DNA from: Hyphomicrobiales bacterium
Lineage (GTDB): Bacteria > Pseudomonadota > Alphaproteobacteria > Rhizobiales > Beijerinckiaceae
DNA length: 10,525 nucleotides
Assembly (NCBI GenBank): GCA_028290125.1
Contig: JAQGKM010000288.1
Location: forward strand, 1 to 10,525
Reading direction: 5' to 3'
Under the pieces are notes generated by a model. The model was given only the letters and a program-made list of their open reading frames with translations. It did not search any database and had not been told where the DNA came from. Shown here one piece after another: positions 1 to 7,446 of the stretch; the first letter of the stretch is position 1; every line of letters begins with the position of its first letter. A program made the translations under genes and the position numbers.

Positions 1-1376
1 TTCATCACCGTCACGCCGCGCAGCCGTTCAGCCGCGACCTGACGATACCATTCGCTCCATTGCGGCGGCGATTGCTCGGAGCCCGGCAGGCCGCGCGTCA
101 CGGGATGCTTGGCGCCGTCTTCCGACACCTGCGCGCGGAAGGCGCGTTCAATGATGGCGTTGGTCGGCCGCGCCGGCGCGATCTTGCCGAGCGGCGAATA
201 GAACAGGCCTTCGGGTCCGGAAAAATCCGGCCCCGTCGCCATCAGCAACGCGCCGCCTTCGCGCACATAGCGCACGATATTTTCGAAATAGACGTTGGGC
301 AGCACCGTCTGGCTTGAATAGCGATCGAAGATGATGAGATCGAAATCCTTGATGCGGCGCCCGAACAGGTCGCTGGTCGGGAAGGCGATCAGCGACAGCT
401 CGCTGATCGGCGTGCCGTCCTGCTTCTCCGGCGGACGCAGGATGGTGAAATGCACGAGGTCGACATTGGCGTCGGCCTTCAGCAGATTGCGCCAGGTGCG
501 CTCGCCCGCATGCGGTTCGCCCGAGACAAGCAGCACTTTCAGTTTGTCGCGCACGCCCTCGACGGTGAGCACGGCCTTGTTGTTCAGCGCCGTCAGTTCA
601 TCGTCGAGCGCCGCGACCTCGAACTCGACGACGTTCGGCCCGCCATGCTCGATCTGCACCGGAACGCGCACCAGCAGGCCCGGCCGCACGCGCACATTGG
701 CGACATCGGCGCCGTCGCGCCGCACGCGCACGTTGACCGGCTGTTGCGAGCCCGACGTGTCCTGCACGCGCACGCCGACGGAGATGTCCTTGCCGACGAG
801 GCCGAAGCGCGGCGCTTCGACGAGTTCGATGCGGCGGTCGCGTTCGCCCTCGCGGCCCGTCACGAAGACATGCAGCGGCGCGTTGAATCCGAGCGCGCCT
901 GCATTGGCGGGAATGTCATGCACCACGCCATCGGTGACGAGCAGCGCGCCGCCGACGCGTTCGGGCGGAACGTCGGCGAGCGCCGCATTCAGCGAGGCGA
1001 ACAGGCGCGTCCCGTCATTGCCGCTGTCGACGCCGCCGCCGTCGACGAAACGCACGTCGACATTGCCCAATCCGCCAAGGCTCTTTTCGATTTCCGTGCG
1101 CGCCTTGTCGGTCTGCGCGCGGCGCGGGCCGATGGTCTGGCTGGCGCTGCGATCGAGCACCACGGCGACGACATCACGCAACGGCTCGCGGTCCTCGCGC
1201 ACCAGCGACGGATCGCCAAGCGCGAGCAGGATCAGCGCGAGGCCGACGGCGCGCAGCAACGTGCCGCGCCGCCGCGCGAACAGGCCGAGACCGATCACCA
1301 GAATGGCGGCGACCGCCATGGCGATCAGCAAGGCGGGCGACAGAAGCGGCGTGAAAGAAAGGCTGAAATCGCTCAA
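1..1376 (-). CDS. Membrane protein with vWA-like and glutamine-amidotransferase-like domains (3' end outside window)
   Basis: The frame is open from a TTG at 1376 to the window edge, giving 458 residues and no stop. The TTG overlaps the TGA of the DUF4159 gene (TTGA), and GGAGAGG lies 8 nt upstream; no usable ATG lies nearby upstream in this frame. Two hydrophobic segments (about 11-33 and 40-54) flank an arginine-rich loop (RRRG at 36-38). They are followed by a vWA-like domain with an intact MIDAS motif DRSAS (75-79) and LLVTDG (145-150). Beta-rich sequence follows, then a class-I-glutamine-amidotransferase-like fold from about 278 (KVLLVSGE, FDLIIFDRYSS, VREGGALLMATG). I see no canonical nucleophile cysteine, so amidotransferase activity is doubtful. 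By the positive-inside rule the large part should be periplasmic. As the last visible gene of the MoxR operon it probably works with the other three products. Its biochemical role is unknown. An internal ATG at residue 20 would cut into the first membrane segment. Confidence 0.85.
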   Translation of the reverse strand, partial: MSDFSLSFTPLLSPALLIAMAVAAILVIGLGLFARRRGTLLRAVGLALILLALGDPSLVREDREPLRDVVAVVLDRSASQTIGPRRAQTDKARTEIEKSLGGLGNVDVRFVDGGGVDSGNDGTRLFASLNAALADVPPERVGGALLVTDGVVHDIPANAGALGFNAPLHVFVTGREGERDRRIELVEAPRFGLVGKDISVGVRVQDTSGSQQPVNVRVRRDGADVANVRVRPGLLVRVPVQIEHGGPNVVEFEVAALDDELTALNNKAVLTVEGVRDKLKVLLVSGEPHAGERTWRNLLKADANVDLVHFTILRPPEKQDGTPISELSLIAFPTSDLFGRRIKDFDLIIFDRYSSQTVLPNVYFENIVRYVREGGALLMATGPDFSGPEGLFYSPLGKIAPARPTNAIIERAFRAQVSEDGAKHPVTRGLPGSEQSPPQWSEWYRQVAAERLRGVTVM

Positions 1377-4162
1377 TGGCCGAGCCTCTCCAGAAGATCG
1401 CGCACATGCACCTGATCGGCTTTGTAGTTGCCGGTGAGCGTGTACATCACGAGATTGACGCCGGCGCGCAGCGCCAGTTCACGCTGCCGGGCGCCGCCGG
1501 GCGTCAGCGGATAGATCGCATTGCCGTTCGAATCCGCAGCCCACGCGCCGGCGAGATCGTTCGACGTGATGATGATCGGCGACACGCTGTCGCCGGCGCG
1601 CGCCGGACGGTTCGCCTGATCGGCGCTGTCGGGCGGCAGCGCCTCGATCCAGGTCTGCCCGACCGTCGTGCGGCCGACGAAATTGTCGAGCAGGTAAAAT
1701 GTTTTCGTCACGACGTGATTGCGCGGGATCGGCTCGAGCTCCGGGACGTCGACGCCCGCCAGCAGCACGCGCAGCCATTGCGCTTCGGGCGAAGCCGGAC
1801 CGCCCGGCAGCGCGGTGAGCGCGTCGCGCGTGTCGAAGATGATCGTGCCGCCCTGCTTCATGAAGGCGGCGATGCGTGTCACCGCATCGGGCGCCGGCTG
1901 CGGACGCGAGGCGACGATCGGCCAGTAGATCAGCGGAAAGAACGCGAGCTCGTCGCGCGCCGGATCGACGCCCGCAGGATCGCCGGGCGTCAGCGCCGTG
2001 CGGTTGGCGAGCGCGCGCGACAGCGAGACGAGGCCGAGACGGCTCGCTTCATCCGCCTTGGCATCGCCGGTGACGACGTAGGCGAGACGCGTCGCGAGCG
2101 CCGAACTTTGCGCTGCGCCGGGCGCCTGCGCCTGCGCGCGATCGACGCCAAGCAGCGTCGCCCCCAGCACGGCGGCGAGAACGAGCGCCGCCGCGCGGCC
2201 GCGCAGGTTGCGCGCACGCATCCGGTCGAAGCCGCCGGCGAGCCAGAGCGAGGCCAGCGCATCGACCAACAGGGCAAGGAATGCGCACACCACCAGCGCC
2301 GCACGAAGGTCGATCGGCTCGGCGCGCATCAAGCTCTCCCTTGTGAACTGCGGGTCATAGGCTGCGGGTTCCAGCTTTTCGCCGGGCGACAACGTGTTGA
2401 TGGCGACTTGCGCCTCGGCTGGGCCGTAAAAACCGGGCGGAAATTCCGCGCTCGGCGAACCGTTGAAGCCCGACGGGATCGGCTTGGCGGTGAGCGGCTG
2501 CGCGCCGAGCACGCCGAAGCCGTTGAGGGTGCGCGCAGGCGCCAGCGTTTCGGCGCGCGCGACCGGACCGGCGTCGCCCGCCGCCTCCGACACCTGGCCC
2601 GACAGCGCGACGACGCGGCGCAGGATATCGACGAAGAGGCCCGACAGCGGCAGATTCGACCACGTCGTGTCCGCCGTCACATGCACCAGCACGATCAGCC
2701 CCTTGCCGCGCCGCTCCGCAGTGACGAGCGGCGTGCCGTCGGCAAGCTGCGCCCAGGTGCGGTTCGGCAGATTGGCGTCGGGCTCGGCGAGAACCTGCCG
2801 CGTGACCGTAACTTCTTCGGGCGGCACGAGACCCGCGAACGGGCTTTCGGGCGGGAAGGACGCGAGCTGCTTGGGCTGATCCCAAGACAGCGCACCGCCG
2901 AGCACGCGGCCGCCGCGGCGCAGGCGCACCGGCACGAGATCGTCAGTCGAGCCCGCAAGCCGCGTGCCCGCGAACCGCAGCAGCACGCCGCCATCGTTGA
3001 TGAAGCGCAGCAATTCGTCATGCGCCTTGCCGCTCACCACGCCGATGTCGGCGAGCACCATCACGGAGACGCGATCCTCGAGCAGCGACAGGATGGGATC
3101 TCCCCGCCCCGCCGTCGCCTCGCGCACTTCGGAGAACGGCTGCAGCGCGCGGCGCAGATAATAGAGCGGCGACAGCAGCGGCTGCGCGACGTCCGAACTC
3201 GAGCCCGCAGCGAGCCCGACGCGGCGGCGCTTCCAGCGCTCGTCCAGCAGGCTGACGGCGCCGGCGGAATGTTCGCCGCTGATTTCGACGCGGGCGATCT
3301 CGTTGCGCAATTCGATCGGCAGGTCGAACTGCGCCTTGGTCTCCAGCGCGGCGCCGAAATCGAACCGCGCCTCGCCCATCGCCAGACCCTTCTTGTCGTA
3401 GGCCCGCACCAGTCCAGCGCTTGCGCTGCGCGCATCGGCGCGCACGATCTGCGCCTCCAGTCCGCCGGCCGCATTTTCCGTCGCGGTGACGGCGAGCGGC
3501 AGACTGTCTTCCTTGACGAGCTGCACGCGCGTGGTGCCCGCCGCTTTCGCCAGCCCTTGCGCAAAGGCGTCCGCCTGCCCGCGCGACAGGCCATCGGCGA
3601 TCCAGACGATCTCGGCTTGCGGGTTCTTCGCCAGAAACGCCTGCACGGCAGGCAGAACCTGCATGCGGTCGGGCGAGAACGGCGCGGGCTTCAGCGTGCG
3701 CAGGCGCTCGTTGGCGCGCGTCGTGTCGAGCGCGGCGATTTCGCGCGCGCCGTCCGACATCGGCACGAGCGCGGCGGGGCGTCCGTCGCGATTGGCGGCG
3801 GCCATGCGCTCGGACGCTGCGGCGACGCGCTGCGTCCAGGTCGGCGCGGCGGGCCAGCCATCGTCGAGCAGCACGAGCAGCGGGCCGCGTCCGCCTTCAC
3901 TGGTCGGCAACGGATTCCAGATCGGCCCCGCCATGGCGAAAATGATGAGCGCCGCGAGGATGAGACGCAGCAGCATCAGCCACCACGGCGTGCGCGCGGG
4001 AGTCTCCTCGCGCGCCTGCAGATCGAGAATGAGGCGCAGCGGCGGGAACGACACTTCGCGCGGACGCGGCGGCGTCAGCCGCAGCAGGTAATAAAGCGCG
4101 GGCAGCACGACGAGCGCGGTGAGGATCAGCGGCGCGGAAAAGGCGAGCGGCAGGCCCAGCAT
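1373..4162 (-). CDS. BatA-type N-terminal membrane protein fused to a C-terminal DUF4159 domain
   Basis: 929 residues from an ATG preceded by GGGAGG at 7 nt. The N-terminus has the two-helix BatA-like region (about 8-28 and 59-80) around a basic loop. A vWA-like domain follows with a degenerate MIDAS: LLDDGWPA (98-105) where DxSxS would be expected, so metal binding there is unlikely. Around 365-405 there is an amidotransferase-like stretch (LLRFINDGGVLLRFAG). Two further hydrophobic segments (about 618-643 and 655-675) are separated by an arginine-rich loop. The second runs into AQAQA (676-680), which resembles a signal peptidase site. The DUF4159 domain fills about 688-929 (TRLAYVVTGD, FFPLIYWPIV, GGTIIFDTRD, NLVMYTLTGNYK). 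The positive-inside rule puts the vWA region and the DUF4159 domain in the periplasm. It lies between the DUF58 gene (3-nt gap) and the next membrane protein (4-nt overlap). The molecular function is unknown; family assignment is firm. Confidence 0.92.
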   Translation of the reverse strand: MLGLPLAFSAPLILTALVVLPALYYLLRLTPPRPREVSFPPLRLILDLQAREETPARTPWWLMLLRLILAALIIFAMAGPIWNPLPTSEGGRGPLLVLLDDGWPAAPTWTQRVAAASERMAAANRDGRPAALVPMSDGAREIAALDTTRANERLRTLKPAPFSPDRMQVLPAVQAFLAKNPQAEIVWIADGLSRGQADAFAQGLAKAAGTTRVQLVKEDSLPLAVTATENAAGGLEAQIVRADARSASAGLVRAYDKKGLAMGEARFDFGAALETKAQFDLPIELRNEIARVEISGEHSAGAVSLLDERWKRRRVGLAAGSSSDVAQPLLSPLYYLRRALQPFSEVREATAGRGDPILSLLEDRVSVMVLADIGVVSGKAHDELLRFINDGGVLLRFAGTRLAGSTDDLVPVRLRRGGRVLGGALSWDQPKQLASFPPESPFAGLVPPEEVTVTRQVLAEPDANLPNRTWAQLADGTPLVTAERRGKGLIVLVHVTADTTWSNLPLSGLFVDILRRVVALSGQVSEAAGDAGPVARAETLAPARTLNGFGVLGAQPLTAKPIPSGFNGSPSAEFPPGFYGPAEAQVAINTLSPGEKLEPAAYDPQFTRESLMRAEPIDLRAALVVCAFLALLVDALASLWLAGGFDRMRARNLRGRAAALVLAAVLGATLLGVDRAQAQAPGAAQSSALATRLAYVVTGDAKADEASRLGLVSLSRALANRTALTPGDPAGVDPARDELAFFPLIYWPIVASRPQPAPDAVTRIAAFMKQGGTIIFDTRDALTALPGGPASPEAQWLRVLLAGVDVPELEPIPRNHVVTKTFYLLDNFVGRTTVGQTWIEALPPDSADQANRPARAGDSVSPIIITSNDLAGAWAADSNGNAIYPLTPGGARQRELALRAGVNLVMYTLTGNYKADQVHVRDLLERLGH
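1385..1391 (-). promoter_or_regulatory. Ribosome binding site supporting a TTG start
   Basis: GGAGAGG on the minus strand sits 8 nt before the TTG at 1376-1374, inside the last codons of the DUF4159 gene. It favours this TTG over the later in-frame ATG as the start of the downstream membrane protein, and implies translational coupling through the TTGA overlap. Confidence 0.6.
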
Positions 4163-4165
4163 GTT

Positions 4166-5086
4166 CTAGCCTCCCAGCCCGGCTTCAAGCTGCATCCGCA
4201 ACGCAAGCAGCGCTTCGGACGCCGGCCTGTCGGTGCGATGCACGGTGAACGACCAGCCGCGCGAGCCCGCGATCTCGCGGATGCGGTCGCGATGCTGTGC
4301 GAGACGGGTCATGTAGTCATCGCGAAAGGATTGCGCCTCGCCGACGCGCAGGCGCGCGGAGGAATCGACGTCGCGAAATTCGGTGTGGCCGGTGAACGGA
4401 AACGTCTCTTCCACCGGATCGGCGATCATCACCAGGTGACCGCGCGCGCCGCGCGACGCCATGCCGTGCAGCGTGCGGGCGATGTCGTCGGGGTCGGAAA
4501 GAAAGTCGCCGATCACCACCGCCTGCGTGCGCGGCGCCAGCGGATCGGCGGGCGGCAGTTCGGCTGCGACATGGCCGGGGCGCGAGGCTTCTTCGATCAT
4601 GCGCTCCGACAGGCGCTCGACGATGTCACGCGTCGCAAAGGCGCGCGTCAGGCCGAGCACACCGACGCGCTCGCCGCCGCGCACCAGCAGGTCCGACAGT
4701 GCGAGCCCGAGCACCAGCCCGCGATCGATCTTCGGCTGCAGCGCGAGGCTCGACACGTAACCCATGGACGCCGAGCGGTCGCACCAGATCCACACCGTAT
4801 GGGCGGCCTCCCACTCGCGCTCGCGCACATAGATGCGGTCGTCGCGCGCGGAACGGCGCCAGTCGATGCGGCTCGTGGATTCGCCATAGACGAAAGGGCG
4901 GAACTGCCAGAACGTCTCGCCGGCGCCGGCGCGGCGGCGGCCGTGCACGCCATGCATCACCGTCGCGGCGACTTCCTTGGCCGAGACGATCAGCCCCGGC
5001 AGGCGGCGCGCGAGCGACAGCGACTCGAGCGGATGCAGCGCTTGCTCGGTCGCTTCCTTCTTGTCCAGCAGGCGGACATCCACCAT
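4166..5086 (-). CDS. DUF58 domain protein (vWA-like partner of MoxR)
   Basis: A 306-residue soluble protein, if the ATG at 5086 is used. A TTG at 5098 (310 aa, 8-nt overlap with the MoxR gene) and a GTG at 5089 are alternatives. I prefer the ATG because the TTG has no visible Shine-Dalgarno sequence, while the ATG has a weak GGA 7 nt upstream. Numbered from the TTG form, the DUF58 signature spans about 57-100: GETFWQFRPF, then SRIDWRRSARDDRIYVRE and E. A vWA MIDAS motif DRSAS follows at 107-111, and VVIGDFLSDP at 194-203. There are no membrane segments or signal peptide, so it should be cytoplasmic, as the MoxR ATPase should be. Proteins of this family occur next to MoxR ATPases and are thought to act with them in metal-dependent assembly or activation of partner proteins. 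The partner here is not evident. Confidence 0.93.
   Translation of the reverse strand: MVDVRLLDKKEATEQALHPLESLSLARRLPGLIVSAKEVAATVMHGVHGRRRAGAGETFWQFRPFVYGESTSRIDWRRSARDDRIYVREREWEAAHTVWIWCDRSASMGYVSSLALQPKIDRGLVLGLALSDLLVRGGERVGVLGLTRAFATRDIVERLSERMIEEASRPGHVAAELPPADPLAPRTQAVVIGDFLSDPDDIARTLHGMASRGARGHLVMIADPVEETFPFTGHTEFRDVDSSARLRVGEAQSFRDDYMTRLAQHRDRIREIAGSRGWSFTVHRTDRPASEALLALRMQLEAGLGG
4170..4175 (-). promoter_or_regulatory. Strong ribosome binding site of the DUF4159 gene
   Basis: GGGAGG on the minus strand, 7 nt before the ATG at 4162, within the last codons of the DUF58 gene (stop TAG at 4168-4166). It confirms the start and suggests coupled translation of the two genes. Confidence 0.65.
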
Positions 5087-5090
5087 CACG

Positions 5091-6092
5091 TCATCCAAGC
5101 CGCGCGGCGAGGCGCGCGATGACGGTGGAGATGGTTTCGCCCTCGGCGCGTGCGGCGAACGTCAGCGCCATGCGGTGTTTCAGCACCGGCTCCGACAGCG
5201 CGATGATGTCGTCGATCGATGGCGCGAGACGCCCGTCGACCAGCGCGCGGGCGCGCGACGCCAGCATCAAGGCCTGCGCGGCGCGCGGGCCCGGCCCCCA
5301 GGCGATGTGCTTGGTGAGTTCGTTCGCCGTCTCGCCCGGGCGCGCCGAGCGCACGAGATCGAGGATGGACTCGACGACGCGCTCGCCGACCGGCAAACGG
5401 CGCACGAGACGCTGCGTCGTCATGAGGTCCTCGGCGGTCATCGCGGCGCGCAGGCGCACGTCGCTTTCGCCCGTCGTCTCGATGAGAATGCGCCGCTCCG
5501 CGTCGCGATCCGGATAGGTCACGTCGATCTGCATCAGAAAGCGGTCGAGCTGCGCTTCGGGCAGCGGATAGGTGCCTTCCTGCTCCAGCGGGTTCTGCGT
5601 CGCCAGCACGTGGAAGGGTCGCGGCAGGTCGTGGCGTTCGCCCGACACCGTCACGTGATATTCCTGCATGGCCTGCAGCAGCGCCGATTGTGTGCGCGGG
5701 CTGGCGCGGTTGATTTCATCCGCCATCAGCAATTGCGCGAAGATCGGCCCCTTCACGAAGCGGAACGACCGCGCACGGTCCGATCCCTCTTCGAGGATTT
5801 CGGAGCCCAGAATATCGGACGGCATCAGGTCGGGCGTGAACTGCACGCGCCGCGCGTCGAGCCCGAGCACGGTGCCGAGCGTCTCGACGAGCTTCGTCTT
5901 GGCGAGGCCTGGCACGCCGACGAGCAGGCCGTGGCCGCCGGCGATCAGCGTCACCAGCGCTTCCTCGACCACTTTCTCCTGCCCGAAGATCACCGCGCCG
6001 ATCGCGGTACGGGCAGCCGCCACGCGCTCGAGCGCATGTTCGGCGCTCCGGGCGACGGCAGAATCGAGGGAGGTCGCCGTATTGTCCTGCAT
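5091..6092 (-). CDS. MoxR-family AAA+ ATPase
   Basis: 333 residues from an ATG preceded by GGGGAT at 6 nt. Walker A is GVPGLAKT (59-66) and Walker B is LLMADE (121-126), followed by INRASPRTQSALLQAMQE. The sensor-1 region is ATQNPLEQEGTYPLPEAQLD (164-183), and WGPGPRAAQAL (265-275) fits the MoxR lid region. Length and motif order are standard for the family and all ATPase residues are present, so the enzyme should be active. MoxR proteins are chaperone-like ATPases that remodel or insert cofactors into partner proteins, usually together with vWA-domain proteins encoded beside them. Here the partner is the DUF58 gene 4 nt downstream (taking its ATG). It is the first gene of the operon, transcribed away from the DUF1285 gene. 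Family assignment is certain; the client protein is unknown. Confidence 0.97.
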   Translation of the reverse strand: MQDNTATSLDSAVARSAEHALERVAAARTAIGAVIFGQEKVVEEALVTLIAGGHGLLVGVPGLAKTKLVETLGTVLGLDARRVQFTPDLMPSDILGSEILEEGSDRARSFRFVKGPIFAQLLMADEINRASPRTQSALLQAMQEYHVTVSGERHDLPRPFHVLATQNPLEQEGTYPLPEAQLDRFLMQIDVTYPDRDAERRILIETTGESDVRLRAAMTAEDLMTTQRLVRRLPVGERVVESILDLVRSARPGETANELTKHIAWGPGPRAAQALMLASRARALVDGRLAPSIDDIIALSEPVLKHRMALTFAARAEGETISTVIARLAARLG

Positions 6093-6131
6093 CCGAAAAT
6101 CCCCGCTCTTCCGTTTTGGCGTGTCACCGCT

Positions 6132-6159
6132 AGTTTAGGACGCGGCGCGGCATTGTCGA
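6132..6159 (-). promoter_or_regulatory. Candidate sigma-70-type promoter of the MoxR operon
   Basis: On the minus strand, TCGACA (6159-6154; 5 of 6 to the TTGACA consensus) is followed after 16 nt by TAAACT (6137-6132; 4 of 6 to TATAAT). Transcription would start near 6125, leaving a leader of about 33 nt before the MoxR ATG. The -10 lies in the AT-richest spot of the 95-bp divergent gap. This rests on consensus matching only. I found no equally good promoter for the plus-strand DUF1285 gene in the same gap. Confidence 0.4.
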
Positions 6160-6187
6160 TCCGCCTGCCTTCAGTTCCACACGTCGG

Positions 6188-6781
6188 ATGGTCGAGATTA
6201 TGGCGGAAGAGGTCAATGCGACACCGGAGCCGGCACGGCTCGATGCGCTCGCCAAGGCAGCGGGAGACGGCCGCAGCTTGCCGCCGGTTCATCTCTGGAA
6301 CCCGCCCCATTGCGGCGACATCGGCCTGAAGATCGCCCGCGACGGGACGTGGTCCTACCAGGGCTCGCCCATCACGCGACCGGCCATGGTGCGGCTTTTC
6401 TCGACCATCCTGCGACACGATCCGGACGGCCATGTGCTCGTCACGCCGGTCGAAAAGGTCGCCGTCGAGGTCGAGGACGCGCCGTTTCTCGCCGTTTCCA
6501 TGGCGGTTGAGGGCGAAACGCTGGTGTTCACCACCAATGTCGGCGACGAGGTGCGCGCCGGCGCCGACCACCCGCTCCGCTTCGAAACCGGACCGGCCGA
6601 TGGCGTGAAGCCCTATGTGCTGGTACGTGGCGATCTGTGGGCGCTGCTCACGCGGGCGCTGGTCTATGACCTTGCGGAGCTTGCGCAATCGCGTGTTGCC
6701 GATGGACGGCTGCAGACAGGCGTGTCATCTCAGGGACAATTCTTTGTGATGGATGAAGGCGCGGTGGAGCGCGACGCATGA
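6188..6781 (+). CDS. DUF1285 domain protein
   Basis: 197 residues; an ATG at 6200 (193 aa, starting MAEEVNATPE) is an equally possible start because neither has a clear ribosome binding site. Family marks are PVHLWNPPHCGDIGLKI (33-49), RDGTWSYQGSPITRPAMVRL (51-70), FSTILRHDPDGHVLVTPVEK and, further on, VEDAPFLAV. The protein is soluble with no signal peptide. DUF1285 proteins are small cytoplasmic proteins of unknown function, common in Proteobacteria. This gene heads a three-gene unit with the CoA pyrophosphatase (ATGA overlap) and the CCA enzyme, so it is very probably co-transcribed with them. That does not by itself reveal its role. Family assignment is confident, function open. Confidence 0.9.
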   Translation: MVEIMAEEVNATPEPARLDALAKAAGDGRSLPPVHLWNPPHCGDIGLKIARDGTWSYQGSPITRPAMVRLFSTILRHDPDGHVLVTPVEKVAVEVEDAPFLAVSMAVEGETLVFTTNVGDEVRAGADHPLRFETGPADGVKPYVLVRGDLWALLTRALVYDLAELAQSRVADGRLQTGVSSQGQFFVMDEGAVERDA

Positions 6782-7446
6782 CGACAGGTCTCGAGCATGA
6801 CAACGCATTCTTTTCGGCCGAGGCGTTTCGCGAGCGCGCGCTCTCACGCCTGACGCTTGAACTGCCGCAGGACGCCACCGATCCCGCCTGGCGCCCGCGC
6901 CGCGGCGATCACGTGCTCAATCCCGATCTTTTCAAGGAAGGCCTCGCGGCGATCGCGACGCCCGCCGCCGTGCTGGTGCCGATCGTCCCGCGCGCGGACG
7001 GCGCACAGGTTCTGCTGACGCGCCGCTCCACTGCGCTGCGTCGGCATGCCGGACAGGTGGCGTTTCCGGGCGGCCGCATCGACCCGGAGGACGACGGCCC
7101 GATCGACGCCGCGCTGCGCGAGGCGGAAGAGGAGATCGGGCTGTCGCGCAGCGTCGTCACGCCGCTCGGCTTTCTCGATGTCTATCTCACCCATTCGGGC
7201 TTTCGCATCCTGCCGCTCGTCGCGCTGGTGACGCCGCCGTTCGGACTGCTCATCAATCCGGAAGAAGTGGACGAGGCTTTCGAGGTGCCGCTGCAGTTCC
7301 TGATGGAGCCTGCCAATCACCTGCAGGAATCGCGCACGCGCGAGGGCATCACGCGTCACTTCTACGCCATGCCGTTCGCCGACAAGAAGATCTGGGGCGT
7401 CACCGCCGGCATTCTGCGCAATCTGCACGAGAGGCTTTACGCGTGA
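6778..7446 (+). CDS. Nudix hydrolase, CoA pyrophosphatase type
   Basis: 222 residues. The ATG overlaps the stop of the DUF1285 gene (ATGA), and GGTGGAG lies 8 nt upstream. The CoA-specific motif LLTRRSTALRRHAGQVAFPG runs from 79 to 98. It is followed by a Nudix box ending ALREAEEEIGL (112-122); R114, E115, E118 and E119 are the expected catalytic and metal-binding positions. The first half of the box is spaced as in the NudL/CoA-diphosphatase group rather than in the strict consensus. Enzymes of this group cleave CoA and its derivatives to 4'-phosphopantetheine and 3',5'-ADP, which controls CoA turnover. There is no signal peptide, so it is cytoplasmic. The neighbouring CCA gene has no obvious metabolic link. 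The assignment is strong at group level; exact substrate preference (free, oxidised or acyl-CoA) cannot be read from the sequence. Confidence 0.93.
   Translation: MTTGLEHDNAFFSAEAFRERALSRLTLELPQDATDPAWRPRRGDHVLNPDLFKEGLAAIATPAAVLVPIVPRADGAQVLLTRRSTALRRHAGQVAFPGGRIDPEDDGPIDAALREAEEEIGLSRSVVTPLGFLDVYLTHSGFRILPLVALVTPPFGLLINPEEVDEAFEVPLQFLMEPANHLQESRTREGITRHFYAMPFADKKIWGVTAGILRNLHERLYA

Noticed and set aside
331..1437. Two overlapping plus-strand open frames of 368 and 321 codons opposite the first membrane protein
   Set aside because: They are Ser/Thr/Arg- or Arg/Ala/His-rich shadows of the minus-strand coding frame, which shows membrane helices, a MIDAS motif and an amidotransferase-like fold.
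1376..5122. A plus-strand open frame of 1248 codons opposite the DUF4159 and DUF58 genes
   Set aside because: Its translation is Arg/His/Gln-rich low-quality sequence with no recognisable domain. The minus strand encodes clear families over the same bases. Long antisense frames are expected in GC-rich genes with strong codon bias.
4977..6329. A plus-strand 450-codon frame opposite the MoxR gene and running into DUF1285
   Set aside because: It overlaps the fully motif-complete MoxR ATPase, crosses the intergenic gap and enters the DUF1285 gene out of frame; no family resemblance.
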